Below are positions 1-12,111 of a DNA stretch of 64,000 nucleotides, piece after piece (positions within the stretch are counted from its first letter, which is position 1; the number at the start of each line of letters is the position of its first letter). The stretch spans positions 50,236,150-50,300,149 of the forward strand of contig CM051514.1 of the NCBI GenBank assembly GCA_028015205.1. Direction: 5' to 3'. The notes beneath the pieces were generated by a model. The model was given only the letters and a program-made list of their open reading frames with translations. It did not search any database and was not told where the DNA came from. The position numbers and the translations under genes were made by a program. The DNA comes from Mytilisepta virgata. Its lineage: Eukaryota > Mollusca > Bivalvia > Mytilida > Mytilidae.

Positions 1-176
1 GTTTTAATTGCTTTTTAAATCCAAAAATATCTCAAAACACTGTAACCCTACAAGGTCAGCTTCAGTATTACCCATAATTCACTTGTTAACTGATGTCATA
101 TTGAGATATTTATAGAACAGGGATTTCCCCATCTGTCAAACTGCACAAATTCTTAAATATATTATTTAATACTTAC

Positions 177-213
177 GAGGACTCCCTGGTGGGGTACCAC
201 TGTCTGTACTGTT
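177..213 (-). CDS. Candidate 37-nt internal exon of the AMPK gamma-like gene
   Basis: On the minus strand a short open segment sits between an acceptor (GATTGATTTCAG) and a consensus donor (GTAAGT, complement of 171-176). Read in the phase left by the large exon at 2987-3523 (phase 0), it encodes NSTDSGTPPGSP plus one extra nucleotide, so the next exon would start in phase 1. A Ser/Thr/Pro-rich, low-complexity stretch suits the long linker that precedes the CBS domains in PRKAG2-type gamma subunits. All three frames are open, so coding status rests on splice signals and phase agreement only. It is too short for a homology call. RNA-seq junctions would settle it. Confidence 0.5.
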
Positions 214-639
214 CTGAAATCAATCAAAGTAGAAAAATAAAAAGATAAAACAAGGAATAAAAAAGTGTCTGGTTCAATGAAACCCAATTTTAAAATTTTT
301 TATTGTGTAAAAAAATTATATAAATTCATGGATATTTTACGACTATTCATTCACGATATTAAGTAATTATTCAATCATTTATGCTCAGCCAAATACAAAT
401 TTGTTAATGTTATAAACTTGATATTTTGGTTTTGTATACCTGGTCAATCAAATTCACCAACAAATTCAAAGACAAATTTTGCATTAAATTTATCTCATGA
501 CCCCCAAATAAAGTATCGTTTGATTTTTTATGGAGGGGATAAGGAAGTAATTTTGGATTTTGTGAATTTCTTTTGCAGCATCCAATTAGCCTCCTATTTA
601 GAGAAACGTTTTTTTTTTAAATATACTTCATATGTATGT

Positions 640-712
640 CTCTGCATTTTTTCTTTCCTCATGCCCCCTCTCCCCAAACCATCCCCCCAAAAATCAAATG
701 GTTGTTCCCTGA
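640..712. repeat. End fragment of a C-tract MITE family
   Basis: A pyrimidine-rich stretch with runs of C is followed by AAATCAAATGGTTGTTCCC. The same terminus occurs at the right end of the complete element at 38642-38894 (AAATCAAATGGTTGCTTCC) and, more diverged, at 40430-40478. Only one end is evident here, so it is probably a truncated or decayed copy. Confidence 0.45.
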
Positions 713-841
713 CTTTGATAGCTGTATAGGGTATAGGTAAGGTAACTTCAAATGTTTATTTATTGGTTTATCATTTGTGACTGGTTTTGATGTTATAGTG
801 TGTGCCCTGGAAACTGGAGATGGTAATATAATACAGAAACT

Positions 842-862
842 CACACACACACACACACACAC
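842..862. repeat. (CA)n microsatellite
   Basis: About ten uninterrupted CA dinucleotides. The short open frames on both strands that run through it are artefacts of the repeat. Confidence 0.95.
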
Positions 863-1199
863 AGATGCATCAATATCCATCTGTACAATGATGTTATTTA
901 AGGGTGGTTTAATGGCAGTGCTTGGAAACTGCTGTGCTTATTATGAAATATATATTATTGTGTATTTTAAAGAATGGAAATATATTTTTTACCTCCAAAG
1001 GCGGAACATAAGCTGACTGAAACTAGAAAAATATATACAATTTTTTAGCCTTATGAAAAATTCAGGTAAAAATTAGTACTGGTTCATTAAATAACAAAAT
1101 ACTATAGAGTATAGCCAGTTCATATCAGGACAAGAACATGTTGATATGATACTGAATATATCTTTGTTTTGTACTGGACCGACATGCTGAGCTGGATTT

Positions 1200-1420
1200 T
1201 TAATGTTCTAGCTCACAAGGTAACTGTCCCCAGGAAGACATATCACCACACTCGGACACATTACACTGATTCTGAGCCGACCAGTAGATCTTTGATCTTA
1301 CTCCTAGATGCCTCGTGCTTGGCAGAGAAGCAGCAAATACCAATTTTAATGTCTTTGGTTAGACCCGGCCGGGGATCGAACCCAAGACCTTCCGCACTCG
1401 AGGTGAAGGGTTTTGTTCAT
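1200..1420 (-). repeat. tRNA-derived SINE-like fragment
   Basis: The minus strand carries a good pol III B-box-like motif, GGGTTCGATCCCC (complement of 1371-1383), within a stretch richer in GC and CpG than its surroundings. The plus-strand translation contains RPGRGSNPRPSA, a kind of string typical of translated tRNA-derived repeats rather than of a host protein. No convincing A box or target duplication was found, so the copy is probably partial. It differs from the SINE family at 19226-19495. Confidence 0.45.
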
Positions 1421-2506
1421 CATTGAGTACCATATGACAACCTAATAGTTGGTAAATAACACAATAAAGGAGGACATAATTTGAGATTTAGGGACAAAAA
1501 GTGTACTCTATATGTAAGTAGATATTATTCTGCTGGTGTGTTTACTGGGATTGAATGAATCTTGTTGTTGTATGACAAGAGTCTAAATAGGATTGTTTTT
1601 CATTGACAACACACATCGTATCTACTCATTTATCTAAAATAACCAAAAGCTGTTTGCAGCTTTAGCCACTACCGCGAAGCAAGAGTCTATAAAAATCTCC
1701 CTCAGCATAGCAAAATAGTATATATCAATAGCCCAACTAGTCCAGTAAAGAACTCTCATGGTTTTCATACAGCAATTTTCAGTTTTATCTACTAAAGGTT
1801 ATACCCCAAACAGCCCAAAGGTTTGGTGTACGAGAAGATTCTCAGCACAAACTGTTATAGCAATTAGCATAATTACTCTAATTTTCAAACACTTTCTCTA
1901 TACAGAAATAGTTGAGATATTCTGAGATGGTACCTGTCTAAAACATTGTTGAGATGCTACCGTAAGACTATGAGAAACATGATGAGAGAGCCACAGGGAA
2001 GCAATAATTTTTAACACTGGATTGTTTGTATTGGCCAGAAACCAATGACCTCATAATCTGTATTTTGATAAGTTTTGAGAGATAAATTTTTTTTTTATCA
2101 CAGTCTATTTTAGAGTATCCTATTAATTAATTACCTCTGAATAAAAAAACCCACTACTACTACAATAGAACATCTTCCCAACATTTGTACCTATGCTAAC
2201 AGACATTTTTTGTGGTTTTGCAGAATCCAATAACACAAATGTTATCAAATAATATACTTTGGACATATTAAATTTCATTTAATATTGGTTTTTATGGTTT
2301 CCATAGCAGCAGTTGAACCACTAAATCATCATAGTACCCTGGTATACAAATTCATATTTTGATAATGCATACTTTTTTAGAAATTTACAAATCACGAAAT
2401 TCAGTCTCCTCAAAGCAAATGTTTTGTCCAAACACTAAAGTTGACAGTTTATTGAATCAGCATTTATTTTACTGTTGTATCCATGAACACTTCTATATGC
2501 ATGCCA

Positions 2507-2651
2507 TAAAATGTAACCAGATATCTTGCATTGATCATAGTTTATCTTTGCACAAGGTGAAATTCCTGAAATACCCCCCCCCCCCTTTCTAAATTATTAA
2601 AACATATCATTTGCACATTTCAGATTATAATGATATAAATAGGATATACCC
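2507..2651. repeat. Interspersed repeat with C-tract, copy 1 of 2
   Basis: Shares with 20279-20409 the order AAAATGT...TCTTGCAT, ATCATAGTTT, CTTTGCACAAG, a C-rich run, CCTTTCT, and ends with ATAAATAGGATATACCC. The C run here is about 13 bases. The element class is not identified. Confidence 0.6.
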
Positions 2652-2986
2652 CTATTGGACTAATGTCTTTTTTTTAAATTTGAAATGCATGGTTACACCC
2701 CTAGGGGTTGACAGCAAACAAAATGAACATAATAAAGGCAGAATAAAGTATTATTAATATAGCATACACAATATATAAGTAAATATACATAAGTGTATAT
2801 ACTGGACATGTGGTTCAAAGAATCAAATTGAATCAGTTCTCTCTCATGGATCAGAATACATGCATACATGTATACACTGACTCTCTAAAATCGCTGTAAC
2901 TGTTCTAGTCTTAGCTAATTCAAGATAAGACTGGTTGCCTGTTATGAAAAACCCCTATACTAAACTATCTGAGGTGAAAATCTTAC

Positions 2987-3523
2987 CTGTTTTTGCAGCA
3001 TTTTCCGAGGTGATCTGGTTTTTGAATCAGAATTTGATCTTGCTCTAAATCTAGACATAAAGCTATCCCGGTCATTCCCTGAGGTGTGCCTTTGTTTTAC
3101 ATTGTTTGTAGGTGACAATAATTGTTTTTCTAAAATCTGTCCCATCGGGGTATTAGGTGGTGGTTTATCCTCTTGCATACTATTAGTCAGAGAATCGCGT
3201 AATGTTGACTCGTCCATTGATACATCCATTTTAACTTGTGGTACAGTCTTTTTCCCTGGTTTTTTAATCCCTGATAAATCTGATTTTGAACGAGGTCTAA
3301 ATGTGTCTAGAAAATTTTGCACTTTTGATTGACTGGGGGATGTCTCTTTGTCTTTCATTGAACTATCACCTGACTGTTTTCTTTGTCTATTTTTTCGGGA
3401 AAATAGTCCACGTAATCCCGTTGACCCAGATCTTGGCCGATATTCTCCATCTGCTAAATCGTTATTTGGAGTCATTTCCTTGACGTCTGATTCCATTAAA
3501 GGCACGGCAAAAGCACTGAGATC
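2987..3523 (-). CDS. PRKAG2-like: AMPK gamma subunit (PRKAG2-like), N-terminal extension exon
   Basis: Gamma subunits of AMP-activated protein kinase bind AMP/ADP/ATP through four C-terminal CBS motifs; long isoforms carry a Ser-rich N-terminal extension. This 179-codon, phase 0-0 exon begins DLSAFAVPLMESD, which I match to DLSSFAMPLLDGD in human PRKAG2, the segment following RVHIP. The acceptor is CGTTGTAG and the donor CAG|GTAAGA (2986-2981). The rest is Ser/Arg/Lys-rich and probably disordered, with three RxRxxS kinase motifs at residues 29-34 (RPRSGS), 76-81 (RPRSKS) and 160-165 (RARSNS), and SP/TP sites at 18, 62, 125, 137 and 171. The frame is open well beyond the exon: the apparent GTG start at 3505 is an internal Val. 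CBS domains are not in the window and should lie left of it. Identity rests on one short conserved block plus composition. Confidence 0.75.
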
Positions 3524-6463
3524 CTACAACGTAAAATCAACTATTTTAATACAATCAGTATCAAACTCTATCATTTATTGTTTACTTAAATGTTATCTTT
3601 AATGTGTTTAATATTAACATGACGCAAGAGATATGAAGAATAGATGTCTAGTTTATTCTGGAATAGGCCTCTCACAGCAAATTTAGAAAGAACAATAATC
3701 AGTTAAAGCTCTGTTCCTTTGTTTAAACTTTTCTCATTTATGTATAGAGATTTTAGGTCATGAATTAATCCAACACATCACTGGCAAAAATCAATTTGGG
3801 TTACCTCCCTTTAAACAGTAAAGTACTGAAATTTCAGTTAAAGCTGAAATTTTGTACACACAATCCGTGAAGAAATTCACTAAGGGCAAAGGAGTAAGTC
3901 TTACCAAGTACCAGTTCTGGCCATCATGTCAGTAATGTTAGTAAACAAGGAATTTTATAAAAACCTGTCAGTACAAAAAAGTATACACTTCTATCATTTG
4001 GTCATTTTATGGTGTATTTATTATTTTTTTTTGTATGTATATCTGTGGGACAAGAATTTGTCCTCCGCAAGAACTGGTCTGGTCACTTGCCAGTATTATT
4101 TTACTACCTGCTCCTCAACAGTAAGGAAACATCCTGTCAAAATCCTTCCTGGACATACATATAATTCATTACTTACTTGCTTTAGAGATTCTCTATAGAA
4201 ACATTTTACTTTGGGAATCAATGTTTCTGTTGTTTTTATTGGTATGAAAAAGCAATGGCCAATTAGTAAAATTTTAAAGAAGTACCAAATAATATGTAAA
4301 TGTGGCCATATGGAGTAGGTCTCATAGGAATGAACACAGGACAAATATTATTTCATGCAAGAGGTGTTATGGTCTTCAAAAAGGAACAATAACATATGTC
4401 TGCATATACCCTAGTTAGATATTGTCTCAAGGAAGCATACCTCATATCCTTTCATTTTCATATCAACTATTTCACGATTTAGTAGTAACAAATTCAATGA
4501 ACTATTATAAAACAGTACAGGTATGACTAGTTATTAAACTTATCAAAATTAGACACCACTACTTAATAATTTTGTTATATTTAGGTCAATCATTTATTGG
4601 CTATAACCTAATTAAATGTCTCCAGTATTTATTAATGACAAAATATGACAGTTATGTCATCAATTACAAAGGTTTAACTGGATTTATTACTTCCCTTGAT
4701 TGTAAAATTTATAAATATCTTGCATTTAAAATTTAATTTTAATAGTGTATGTATATACTAACATGAATGTCAAATTAAATTGACCTTTTTTTACATGCAA
4801 TTAATACAAATGAGATGATTAATATAATCAAAACTTCATTTTATTAAAATCATATCAGAATAGGGATATTGGGGTTTATTTTACTGAGAGGTGATTGTTT
4901 TGAATTATGTTGCTGCATATCTACATTCATTTCAATATACACTGCCATTATTGATAATTATAATAGTAAACATCTACTATCAGCCTTCACATACGTCACC
5001 TTTGTGACAGACTAAATATAGATATGGAAATGGAAATTTGTATGACCTTGACATTGAGAGCAGATTTTATTTCAGACTTCAGATTAATATTGTAAAAAGA
5101 AAAACCAACCCATATAATAGTATAATAATATTTTTAAAAGAGTTTTTGTTTTTATTGCTGCTCTACATCAACATATCACTGTTACATCACAAACTAAGAA
5201 AATTATAATGCTATGAATAATCAATTGGTTCCATCATGTTTTAAACAACACTGTGGCCATGACCTTCAACTATCCATTCTCTTTCAAAACACAACATGTA
5301 ATACTCAAAAATATTTCCCCTAATGGTTCAATAGTTATTAATTAGACATGATTGTATGCAGAAACACTTGATATGAAGACAGACGATCAGCTATGTATAT
5401 ACAGGATATAAAACCCCTTTTCATGTGCATATGAAAAATTCAGACTAAAAACTAATTTCACTTCGTATATGGGCAATATCAATTTTATGTATACAAACAG
5501 AAATTATTCTATTCTGAACTGCAGAATTAAGAGTAACAGTTGTAAAAGAACATAAAATTAGATGTGATAAGTTTAAGAAAACAAATAATATATATAAAGA
5601 CTATCCCACCTTTTCTTTAGTCATATGCTGAGGAAAACATTTCCTAAAACAAATTTCACAGAGGTACTTCATCTCCGTAGAACAATTACAAGATCCACTC
5701 ATCATTACTTTTACAAAAAAACAGACTAAAGACTAGGAATAATTGTCATATCAAACAGTTATCGCATGATAACATCTCGTGCTGTGTATCAATGCCAAAT
5801 TCTACATGTACATCTGACATCACCATAATTCATTGACAACCTCGTCTGACTCTAATGTATTCATATATATATATATAAACATTATAATTTTAAGGTAAAA
5901 TACCTGATGTTATCATTTTTTATTCCAAATTTTATATTCTTTAAATTGTCATTTCATTTATTGGTCAAGATATTATCTATGTAAAGCAATAAAATTTTGT
6001 AGAGTTATTTCCCTTTTGTCAGCTTCACAATACCAATTATTAACAGGACTGAATATTGAAAATAATCAGAAACAATGAACTAAAACATTTTACAGCAGAT
6101 TTAATTGTCAAATTAGCCAAAAATAGTTGAAACGAGAACCAAGGACAGACCTATGCACAATGAAGATATTTGTTAGTTATCTGGGTACTGTTTCACTAAA
6201 GGTCTTAAAAGCATTTGAATATATACAAGTTATGATTGATCGTAACTCTTATGACCGTTAGTGAAATAGTACCCTGATACCTATAGAAAACACTTTTTCA
6301 ACCACCACAACCGACAGAATCTAATCCTACTTGACTAGATCACCTTGCAAGACAAAAAAAAAAAAAACCCACATAGCATCCATTAAAATAACCCTATTAT
6401 ATTTTACATATTATATAAAATTTAACTAATCGTATTTACCCGTAATATATAGTATTTTCATAC
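3524..6463 (-). other. Intron of the AMPK gamma-like gene
   Basis: About 2.9 kb between the large exon and the candidate first coding exon. It contains AT-rich single-copy-looking sequence, the palindromic MITE at 6183-6274 and an A-tract near 6354-6366. No conserved open frame was seen. The donor side is GTATGA (complement of 6463-6458); the acceptor is TTGTAG at 3524-3529. Confidence 0.5.
6183..6274. repeat. Palindromic MITE / hairpin
   Basis: The left arm GGGTACTGTTTCACTAAAGG is the imperfect inverse of the right arm, whose complement reads GGGTACTATTTCACTAACGG. The whole 92 bp can fold into one hairpin. There is no coding capacity; a small non-autonomous DNA element is likely. Confidence 0.6.
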
Positions 6464-6556
6464 CTTAACTTCTTCCACAGATTCTAATCCAAGCTTTTCT
6501 GACATCCAAATTTTTTCTTGCTGAGATTTCAGACACTGAACATACAATCCAGACAT
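6464..6556 (-). CDS. PRKAG2-like: Candidate first coding exon of the AMPK gamma-like gene
   Basis: A 31-codon minus-strand exon: ATG at 6556-6554, protein beginning MSGLYVQCLKSQQEKIWMSE and ending EEVK, then donor AAG|GTATGA. It ends in phase 0, exactly what the exon at 2987-3523 requires, giving ...EEVK-DLSAFAV. The ATG context is favourable (AAA before ATG) and an in-frame TAG lies 30-40 nt upstream, so this can be the true N-terminus. The sequence does not resemble the start of human PRKAG2 that I recall, so it would be an alternative first exon, as gamma genes with several promoters often have. A second in-frame Met (residue 18) is a possible start. Evidence is splice phase and start context only. 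Confidence 0.55.
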
Positions 6557-8934
6557 TTTTGAAAATATCAGTTCAGAACTGAAAACCTATAATAATCCCA
6601 ACATTCTAAAAATATCAAATCGGCCACTAAAAAAAAATCCAGACATTTTGGAGATACGAATTCAGTAACAGAACCGGTATAATCTGGACAGTTTGGAAAT
6701 ATCAATTTATAAAGTCAGTCCTGCATGTGTATTGCCAGTAACTATGTATAAACTGCTACTGATTAATATCTGATTGAAAAACACTGCAGGTAACAGTGAT
6801 AATATCCAGATAATAAACAGGTAACTGTTAGTGGTAACCTACATTTCTTTGGATGTCCATAGGAGCTAACAGAAAATTACCCCAAGTAATTTCTGTCGTT
6901 TGTTTTTCACTAAAACATCTGTCTAATCTCGGTCAATGTTCCGCTGACGCTCACATGTCAACTAATTAACCACCTTAATTACACATTACCTGGTATTTTC
7001 AGGTAAAAAGATACGTCACACACACACAATGACAAGAAAATCTGTCATTCTTTTATGACAATAAATTATAATTCCAGCACGATCATCAGAAAATTATACA
7101 CTCCTACACCGTCTTACTGTCTTAAGCTCTATGTCTCTTCAAATATTGTATAACTTATAACAATTGTATTAACACATATAACGTATAACCTGTTCCAGAA
7201 TTGTATAACATGTAAATATAATTATCACAGATTATACTCACTGCAAGCTTTTGAGAAATGAATTCAATATTTTTTCCGATGTAAAAAAAAACAGCGAATA
7301 TAATAACTGCAAGTTTTTGAGAACTGAATTCAATATTTTTTCCGATGTTAAAAAAAACCACCAAATTTCTAACTGATTCAGTCTGATAATGATTACAGTT
7401 CTACAATAAGACAATTATATCCAAACCAAGAATATTACTGTAAACATATGGTACTAATGTTCTATGATATGTTCTAATCACAGTTCAAAGAAAAAAACAG
7501 TTTATCTAAATTGATGTGATACCCATGAACCATTTTATTTAATAATTCTCTAGCTCTACATACAATGTATTAATATCCTCCTGTGTATTGCTATTCCAAT
7601 ATTTATTCTCTAATATCGGTGACTATATGATTTGTTCAAATAAAAAAACTGACAAATTGGTTCCAATATTGTAATAAAAGTTATACCGTTATCTGTATGC
7701 TGATCAAAACACTTTATAGAATGTTTGTTTACTCTAAGTATAATCAATAGATATATTAGATCTTCAAGGACAATAAATATCCTTATTTTCTAGAGAATTA
7801 TTCCAAATTCATCTACGTATTTTCTTTATTTACTGGAACTTCATTTTAAAATCCCAAGACATTGTCACAAAGCTTAGCATAAGAAATTTACAATCACTAT
7901 AACACCATCTTTAATTCCAGGCATGACATTTCTCATTACAAAATCACTTTCTTATAACATATATCTAACAGTCCTTCATCTATTGAGAAAATGTGTATCA
8001 ACACCATTTCTATTTACTTATTTCACTGTTTTACAATGGTTATAGCCCTAGACCACATGATACAAGTAGTACGTGTAACCAACAGGTTTTATCGTAAATT
8101 TACTGGACATTAAACTATCGGTCAATGATTAATTGCCTTAATTAAAAAGAATAGGTCAACAGTTATAATATGTTCAGATGGTGGAATTCATTAACACCAC
8201 GACCTCTATAAATGCCACTAACCAATGACATAAGAACATGTTGTATCAAGTCAATGACCACAGACCTCAGTCACTGACCAAAGAACTGTGTAATAATGGA
8301 AGGCCAGTGTAATTGTTTACCGGACTTGTTCAACCACTCACTGTCCATCATACAATGATTTTTATTCTGTGGTATAGTAATATTTTATATATAGTCTCTT
8401 GAATCATAAATATTTCAGAATATGTTTTTAGTTCATTCTAAAATTTCTTTTCTACAGAACTTGAATTATTTGAATTAATTTATGGTTTTAATGGTTTTTG
8501 TTCAGAGTGATGGAAGAAGGCAACTTCCACTGTATATAATCATGCTCCTGAACATAGACTCAGTATTCAAACAATGGTGACACAACACAAAAATCCACAA
8601 AAAATGTTCACATATATTACATACACTCCAATAAGTTTACTATATCCATATGGGTAGATCAAAATGCACATTGTTTCATCAGAATAAAAATGCATCCAAA
8701 TATATTATTTCCTCTACTAACGTCGATTTCGAGATTGTCTGATAATTCTGACTCATTATTAATGAAAATGAGTAATAAAATAATTAACAAAGGGTAATAT
8801 GGTTATGTCACAAAGCATTACATAATACATAATTGCAGAGTAGCTTAAAGCAGAAAGTTTTATAAGATTGCTATTACTGTAGAGATTTTTTGGTTTGAGA
8901 TATTTAAGAAGTGAATTGATGAGTTACAGCTTCG
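6557..8934. other. AT-rich stretch upstream of the candidate first exon
   Basis: If the exon at 6464-6556 is a first exon, its promoter should lie here; I see no clear TATA or CpG cluster. A two-copy 66-bp direct repeat lies at 7241-7363. The rest is AT-rich without a supportable gene. Confidence 0.4.
7241..7363. repeat. Two-copy 66-bp direct repeat
   Basis: CTGCAAG(C/T)TTTTGAGAA...GAATTCAATATTTTTTCCGATGT occurs twice, 66 bp apart, each copy followed by an A run. It creates a spurious short minus-strand open frame. Confidence 0.8.
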
Positions 8935-10975
8935 CTGAAGTATTGGTGCAAACTATAGGTGATAGAGGTAAATCATGCTCCACTGACATATTGCCATTTG
9001 AATACTGAAGCACATGTATTTGAGATGAGAGGGTAATGTCATTCTCCACTATTATATGTCATTTTTTTGAGGTGATAGAGGTGAAATGAAGCTCTATTGC
9101 TATACTGTCACTACAGTATTGGAGAAGACCTATAGGCATTGTTTTGAGGTGAAAGAGGTGAAATGAAGCTCTATTGGTATACTGTCACTCCAGTATTGGA
9201 GAAGACCTATAGCCATTGTTTTGAGGTGATAGAGGTGAAATGAAGCTCTGTTGGTATACTGTCACTCCAGTATTGGAGAAGACCTATAGGCATTGTTTTG
9301 AGGTGATAGAGGTGAAATGAAGCTCTGTTGGTATACTGTCACTCCAGTATTGGAGAAGACATATAGGCATTGTTTTGAGGTGATAGAGGTGAAATGAAGC
9401 TCTATTGCTATACTGTCACTCCAGTATTGGAGAAGACCTATAGGCATTGTCTTGAGGTGATAGAGCTGAAATGAAGCTCTATTGGTATACTGTCACTCCA
9501 GTATTGGAGAAGACATATAGGCATTGTTTTGAGGTGATAGAGGTGAAATGAAGCTCTGTTGGTATACTGTCACTCCAGTATTGGAGAAGACCTATAGGCA
9601 TTGTTTTGAGGTGATAGAGGTGAAATGAAGCTCTATGGGTATACTGTCACTCCAGTATTGGAGAAGACCTATAGGCATTTTTTTTGAGGTGATAGAGGTA
9701 AAATGAAGCTTCGAGGTGATAGAGGTAAAATGAAGCTCTGTTGGTATACTGTCACTCCAGTATTGGAGAAGACCTATAGGCATTTTTTTTGAGGCGATAG
9801 AGGTAAAATGAAGCTTCGAGGTGATAGAGGTAAAATGAAGCTCTGTTGGTATACTGTCACTCCAGTATTGGAGAAGACCTATAGGCATTGTTTTGAGGTG
9901 ATAGGGGTGAAATGAAGCTCTATTGGTATACTGTCACTCCAGTATTGGAGAAGACATATAGGCATTGTTTTGAGGTGATAGAGGTGAAATGAAGCTCTAT
10001 GGGTATACTGTCACTCCAGTATTGGAGAAGACCTATATGTCATTTTTTTGAGGTGATAGAGGTGAAATGAAGCTCTATTGGTATACTGTCACTCCAGTAT
10101 TGGAGAAGACATATAGGCATTGTTTTGAGGTGATAGAGGTGAAATGAAGCTCTGTTGGTATACTGTCACTCCAGTATTGGAGAAGACCTATAGGCATTGT
10201 TTTGAGGTGATAGAGGTGAAATGAAGCTCTATGGGTATACTGTCACTCCAGTATTGGAGAAGACCTATAGGCATTTTTTTTGAGGTGATAGAGGTAAAAT
10301 GAAGCTTCGAGGTGATAGAGGTAAAATGAAGCTTCGAGGTGATAGAGGTAAAATGAAGCTCTGTTGGTATACTGTCACTCCAGTATTGGAGAAGACCTAT
10401 AGGCATTGTTTTGAGGTGATAGGGGTGAAATGAAGCTCTATGGGTATACTGTCACTCCAGTATTGGAGAAGACATATAGGCATTGTTTTGAGGTGATAGA
10501 GCTGAAATGAAGCTCTATGGGTATACTGTTACTCCAGTATTGGAGAAGACCTATAGGCATTTTTTTTGAGGTGATAGAGGTAAAATGAAGCTCTGTTGGT
10601 ATACTGTCACTCCAGTATTGGAGAAGACCTATAGCCATTGTTTTGAGGTGATAGAGGTGAAATGAAGCTCTATTGGTATACTGTCACTCCAGTATTGGAG
10701 AAGTCCTATAGGCATTTTTTTTGAGGTGATAGAGGTGAAATGAAGCTCTGTTGGTATACTGTCTCTCCAGTATTGGAGAAGACTTATAGGCATTTTTTTG
10801 AGGCGATAGAGGTAAAATGAAGCTTTGAGGCGATAGAGGTAAAATAAAACTTTGAGGTTTCAGAGGTAAAATGAAGCTCTATTGATATATTGTCACTCCA
10901 ATCGTGGAGGCTTTTGTTTGAGGTGACTCTGAAGTAAAATCATGCTTTTTTCTGTTTTACTGTCTCTCTGGTACT
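8935..10975. repeat. 77-bp minisatellite, about 21 core copies
   Basis: The unit contains GAGGTGATAGAGGTGAAATG, AAGCTCTATTGGTATACTGT and CACTCCAGTATTGGAGAAGA, then CCTATAGGCATTGTTTT. I count about 21 copies of the TATTGGAGAAG block between 9117 and 10780, spaced about 77 bp. Several units carry an extra ~27-nt partial duplication (GAGGTGATAGAGGTAAAATG plus AAGCTTC), giving ~106-bp variants, once with two extra pieces (10290-10350). Copies decay at both edges (8935-9068, 10800-10975), as expected for unequal exchange. Because 77 is not a multiple of 3, the repeated open frames on the minus strand are not evidence of a protein. Confidence 0.9.
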
Positions 10976-11716
10976 AGGGCAGATCTATAGAGCATGACAC
11001 TACAATGATATATAACACACCCTACTGGAAGACATTGTAACAGCCCTTTAGATCAGTTTGTAGAGAGGTTGACTGCTGTGCTTAAGATCTGGAGTTCAAA
11101 AGTAGACAATTTTGGATGTCACATATGCTCTACTGTCACATACAGTTTTTATATTATGAACTAGCTCACTAAATTCTATTAATTCTGGTCAGAGTGGTAC
11201 ATACTGTGCTGTCAAGAAAATGTAAATTAATTAGTTTTGTAAATAAACTGTCAATATAGGTATATTTTCACTTGTCACTATTTGGCAGTCAATGGAGAGT
11301 TATTTAATTATATAGACAAAACAAACAGTCAAAAGAACATTAGCTACAGAGGAGGAAATATACCAGTATGAAAGATGTTGATCACAGAATCATTTAATAT
11401 CACACAGAAAAAAACAAATATTTATGTGTTTGGCCAGCTGTTGTTTAAGATAAACTTGTTGCCAGAACCTTTGATGTTAAGTGAAGATACGAAACTATGA
11501 CCATTAGCTCATCTATAAATACAACAGCATGTTTTATCTTAGGCCAAAATAAACAAATTCTCAATTTCTCAATCAAGTCTTTTATATTCTTCATTTATTT
11601 CAGAAAAAAACAATTTATTCCAACATCATGTAATAATTTCCTGAATTCTGAAATTTTTTCAAACAAAACCAATTATCATGATCTTCCACCAGACAATTAT
11701 ATTGTAAGCTCTCTCC
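10976..11716. other. AT-rich stretch without recognised features
   Basis: Non-repetitive to the eye, no supported exon on either strand. It ends at the TTAA flanking the MITE that starts at 11721. Confidence 0.4.
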
Positions 11717-11720
11717 TTAA

Positions 11721-12111
11721 GGATGATCGCTGGTCTAATAGGAAATAAATAGGATTTGAAATAGGTGTTTTAGTTTGAGAGAACATATGAAGAGTAAACA
11801 AATAAGCAAGAAAAAAATATAGGTTCATGTGCTCATTTTAGAGCTATAAGGCCTTGAAAATTTTCAGGAAATGGGTTTTCTCTGGATTTTTCATTGTCTT
11901 TACATTGACAACTTCAGTCTCTCAAAGATGTATGAAAAAATAAAAAGGATTTCATAAAATTTTGTCAAATACCATTTTAAGGTATATATAATTGAATTAT
12001 AAAAGAAAAAGTGGGGGTTCATGGGCAAAAAAATTCATGTTTAAGAAATGGATAAAACCAGAGGATTTCAAAAATCTGACAAAAAGACCAAAACATGATC
12101 AGCAAGCATCC
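11721..12111. mobile_element. TTAA-flanked MITE, copy 1 of 3
   Basis: 391 bp bounded by TTAA at 11717-11720 and 12112-12115. It starts GGATGATCGCTGGTC and ends GATCAGCAAGCATCC, which form short terminal inverted repeats (GGATG...CATCC). Near-identical copies are at 41358-41747 and 61579-61970. TTAA duplication is the hallmark of piggyBac-type integration, but no transposase is present, so the superfamily is inferred from the flanks alone. The open frame running out of its right end is not a gene. Confidence 0.8.

Larger units (their letters stand above)
214..2986 (-). other. Intron between the 37-nt exon and the large AMPK gamma-like exon
   Basis: About 2.8 kb without a supported exon. It holds a MITE end at 640-712, a CA microsatellite at 842-862, a tRNA-derived SINE-like fragment near 1200-1420 and a C-tract repeat at 2507-2651. 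Open frames here are short and run across these repeats; I see no other coding signal. Confidence 0.5.

Noticed and set aside
1169..1426. 85-codon frame containing RPGRGSNPRPSA
   Set aside because: Derived from a tRNA-like SINE fragment; the string is typical of translated repeats.
9262..10638. Repeated minus-strand frames reading MPIGLLQYWSDSIP
   Set aside because: Artefacts of the 77-bp minisatellite; the unit is not a multiple of three and the frames break repeatedly.
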